In this document: positions 62,107 to 64,000 of the stretch, piece by piece | Layout: each line of letters opens with the position of its first letter | How positions within the stretch are numbered: the first letter of the stretch is position 1 | Origin: Bradyrhizobium huanghuaihaiense | GTDB taxonomy: Bacteria > Pseudomonadota > Alphaproteobacteria > Rhizobiales > Xanthobacteraceae | DNA length: 64,000 nt | Reading direction: 5' to 3' | Assembly: GCF_007830635.1 (NCBI RefSeq) | Contig: NZ_VLLA01000009.1 | Span: 210,665 to 274,664 of the forward strand | The notes under the pieces: model-generated | Database searches by the model: none | What the model was told of the DNA's origin: nothing | What the model saw: only the letters and a program-made list of their open reading frames with translations | Translations under genes and position numbers: made by a program

Positions 62107-63141
62107 ATGACCTTTCGAACCAACGTTGTCGAAGCCATCGGCAACACCCCGCTGATCAAGCTCAAGCGCGCCTCGGAATTGACCGGCTGCACCATCCTGG
62201 GCAAGGCGGAGTTCATGAATCCCGGCCAGTCGGTGAAGGATCGGGCCGGCAAATGGATGATCCTGGAGGCGGAGAAGCGCGGTGAGCTCAAGCCCGGCGG
62301 CCTCGTGGTGGAAGCGACCGCCGGCAACACCGGCATTGGCCTGGCGGTCGTCGCCAGCGCCCGCGGCTACCGCACGCTGATCGTGATCCCGGAGACCCAA
62401 AGCCAGGAGAAGAAGGACTTCCTGAAGCTGTGCGGCGCCGAGCTGATCGAGGTCCCGGCCCTTCCATTCGCCAATCCCAACAATTACCAGCATGTCGGCC
62501 GCAGGCTCGCTGACGAGTTGCGCAAGACCGAGCCGAACGGCGTGCTGTTCGCCGACCAGTGGAACAACCTCGACAACGCCAAGGCGCATTACGAGTCGAC
62601 AGGACCCGAGATCTGGGAGCAGACCGGCGGCAAGATCGACGGCTTCATCTGCTCGGTCGGCACGGGCGGCACGCTGGCCGGCACCAGCCGCTATCTCAAG
62701 GAGAAGCACCCCGGCATCGTCAACGCCTGCGCGGATCCGCAAGGGTTTGCGATGTACGAGCTGTTCAAGAACGGCCAGGCCAAATCGACCCCGGGCGACT
62801 CCATCACCGAGGGTATCGGCCTCGGCCGCGTCACGCCCGTGATCGAGACCGCCAAGGTCGACGATGCCTTCCTGATTCCGGACACCGAAGCCGTGTCGGT
62901 GATCTACGACCTGCTCCTGCACGAAGGCCTGTGCCTCGGCGGCTCCACCGGCATCAACATTGCGGGCGCGATGCGCCTCGCCAAGCAGCTCGGGCCGGGC
63001 AAGACCATCGTCACCGTGCTGTGCGATTCCGGCAGCCGCTATCAGTCCAAGCTGTTCAACGCGGATTTCATGCGCGCCAAGAACCTTCCGGTGCCGGAAT
63101 GGCTGGAGAAGCGCAGCAACATCAAGCCGCCGTTCGTTTAG
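62107..63141 (+). CDS. cysK: cysteine synthase (O-acetylserine sulfhydrylase)
   Basis: This 344-residue PLP enzyme makes cysteine from O-acetylserine and sulfide. PLP lysine K44 lies in NPGQSVKDRAGK, the substrate loop is TAGNTG at 71-76 and the phosphate loop is SVGTGGTLAG. The C-terminal 40 residues are longer than in E. coli CysK. ATG 62107 is chosen over an upstream TTG at 62086. Promoter features upstream are not obvious. Confidence 0.95.
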   Translation: MTFRTNVVEAIGNTPLIKLKRASELTGCTILGKAEFMNPGQSVKDRAGKWMILEAEKRGELKPGGLVVEATAGNTGIGLAVVASARGYRTLIVIPETQSQEKKDFLKLCGAELIEVPALPFANPNNYQHVGRRLADELRKTEPNGVLFADQWNNLDNAKAHYESTGPEIWEQTGGKIDGFICSVGTGGTLAGTSRYLKEKHPGIVNACADPQGFAMYELFKNGQAKSTPGDSITEGIGLGRVTPVIETAKVDDAFLIPDTEAVSVIYDLLLHEGLCLGGSTGINIAGAMRLAKQLGPGKTIVTVLCDSGSRYQSKLFNADFMRAKNLPVPEWLEKRSNIKPPFV

Positions 63142-63154
63142 CTCTCGAGCTGCA

Positions 63155-63688
63155 TCAACGCCAGGTCGGGCGCGACGCGCCCTGCGACACGCGCACCAGG
63201 CGCTCGTTCGTCAGTGACGGCGAGGCCGCGTGCGTGCGCGATTGGAAAGGTCCGGCATAAGAACCTTCACTGTCGGCGCTCGGCCAGAACGTCAGCGCGA
63301 GCATCAGCACGAGATTGACCAGCGCGCCGACGGCCGTGCCCTGGTGCTCCTGGCCGATCGCCCAGGCCTGAAACCGACCCGCAACGACGTGATCGACGAC
63401 CATCAGCGCGATCCAGGCGGGGACCACACAGACCGGGTCCCAGCCGATGTCGCGGATGCGCATCGATTGCAGCGTGAAGGTGGCGGCTCCGAACAACACC
63501 ATCGCAGCGATGATCGCCCGGTTCCTCACGAGCTCGTCCGGCCGGATCATGCCAGGCGAGGTGTCGCGGAGGACGGCCATCGCGATCGCAAAGCAGATCG
63601 CGGTCATCAGGACCGCAAGCGCGACCGTCGCCAGGAAGAAATGCAAGCGCCCGAGACGGGCATTGAAGCCGAACAGGAAACCGAGCAT
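63155..63688 (-). CDS. DUF805 membrane protein
   Basis: This 177-residue protein has four hydrophobic helices and the DUF805 opening LFGFNARLGRLHFFLATVALAV (the family's GRxxRxxYW region, in variant form) and MRIRDIGWDPVCVVPAW. It ends in a polar tail. Function unknown. AGGTG precedes ATG 63688. It converges on cysK, separated by 13 nt. Confidence 0.82.
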   Translation of the reverse strand: MLGFLFGFNARLGRLHFFLATVALAVLMTAICFAIAMAVLRDTSPGMIRPDELVRNRAIIAAMVLFGAATFTLQSMRIRDIGWDPVCVVPAWIALMVVDHVVAGRFQAWAIGQEHQGTAVGALVNLVLMLALTFWPSADSEGSYAGPFQSRTHAASPSLTNERLVRVSQGASRPTWR

Positions 63689-63850
63689 TGGCGCACCTTT
63701 TTGGCGCAATATGCGCAGCGATAGCTTTCGGAGCGGTGAAGCGGCGCGACCGCGCGGCGGTCCATGGTTTCCCGAGAACTAGTCGTCCGTGAAGAAGGAC
63801 TAAGCCACTGATCGGGAATCTCGATTTGGGCTAAGGGGCATTTCCAGATT

Positions 63851-63885
63851 GCAAGGTTTTGATGCTTTGGGCGTCAGAACCTTGC
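63851..63885. repeat. stem-loop in the IS leader
   Basis: 8-bp arms GCAAGGTT and AACCTTGC flank a 19-nt loop, about 65 nt before the transposase start. Such hairpins near IS ends can impede read-through into the transposase. Confidence 0.6.
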
Positions 63886-63950
63886 GATTTGGTTTTCGTG
63901 GATTCCCTCGAAGCGGGAAGCATGATTCCTTGTCTGCATCGGAGGGAACG

Positions 63951-64000
63951 ATGCGGCCGAAGAAGCACAAGACGACGGGATCGAACGATCTGTTCCGGGC
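63951..64000 (+). CDS. IS5-family-like transposase, N-terminus only
   Basis: Only 16 complete codons are in the window: MRPKKHKTTGSNDLFR. GGAGGG lies 4 nt before the ATG. The opening resembles, from memory, IS5-group transposases of Bradyrhizobium, which begin MRPK or MRPKE and continue SGQSDLLRxRLD. The IS left end probably falls between 63790 and 63845, but the terminal repeat cannot be defined without the right end. Confidence 0.6.
   Translation, partial: MRPKKHKTTGSNDLFR

Overview
The window looks like a high-GC alphaproteobacterial chromosome from Bradyrhizobium or a close relative. The evidence is: a dusB-ntrB-ntrC cluster, an IspDF fusion, popZ next to valS, a RatA/COQ10-lipA pair, several FixK/FixJ-family regulators, and dispersed palindromic repeats of a kind common in that group. 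No plasmid or prophage genes are seen. The right edge cuts into an IS5-type insertion sequence.

1-16.5 kb is a candidate oxygen-limitation island. Four intergenic sites match the FixK/FNR consensus (TTGAT-N4-ATCAA or one base off), each 65-75 nt or less upstream of a chosen start codon. They precede (a) a hypothetical gene and ppk2, (b) a pyridoxal-phosphate amino acid decarboxylase, an AspT-type exchanger and a secreted protein, (c) a divergent pair of operons (DUF1275-SulP leftward; a second AspT-type exchanger, an alpha/beta hydrolase and an IalB-like protein rightward), and (d) an AI-2E-type permease with a potassium channel. A FixK-family activator, a FixJ-family response regulator and a receiver-only protein with four N-terminal cysteines sit in the same block. 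The FixK-like protein has Ser where, from memory, FixK2 has its redox-sensitive Cys183.

16.5-22.3 kb is nitrogen control and housekeeping: ntrC, ntrB and dusB leftward, ispDF and pncC rightward. An NtrC-type palindrome lies upstream of dusB. The ntrYX genes often found next to ntrBC in relatives are absent here. 22.3-23.5 kb is mostly non-coding repeat. 23.6-28.7 kb is a compact ba3-like cytochrome c oxidase operon with three c-type cytochrome genes.

28.9-38.7 kb is housekeeping: RatA, LipA, 3-methyladenine glycosylase, ValS, PopZ, a TolC-type channel, a Pcm-like methyltransferase and tRNA-Asn. 38.9-42.5 kb is an envelope-stress operon: flotillin (YqiK), YqiJ, and one reading frame joining a possible TnpB-like N-terminal domain to a PspA. 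The PspA part has its own strong ribosome binding site, and an NtrC-type palindrome sits just upstream of the whole frame.

42.9-49.7 kb is an amide-utilisation locus: substrate-binding protein, a fused permease-ATPase, two acetamidase/formamidase paralogues (one fused to an AraC regulator) and a RidA. 50-52.1 kb holds small genes, tRNA-Cys and a DTW-domain tRNA modification enzyme. 52.2-61.3 kb is a four-gene tandem-RND efflux operon of MdtABC type. The window ends with a cysteine synthase gene, a DUF805 membrane protein and the start of the IS element.
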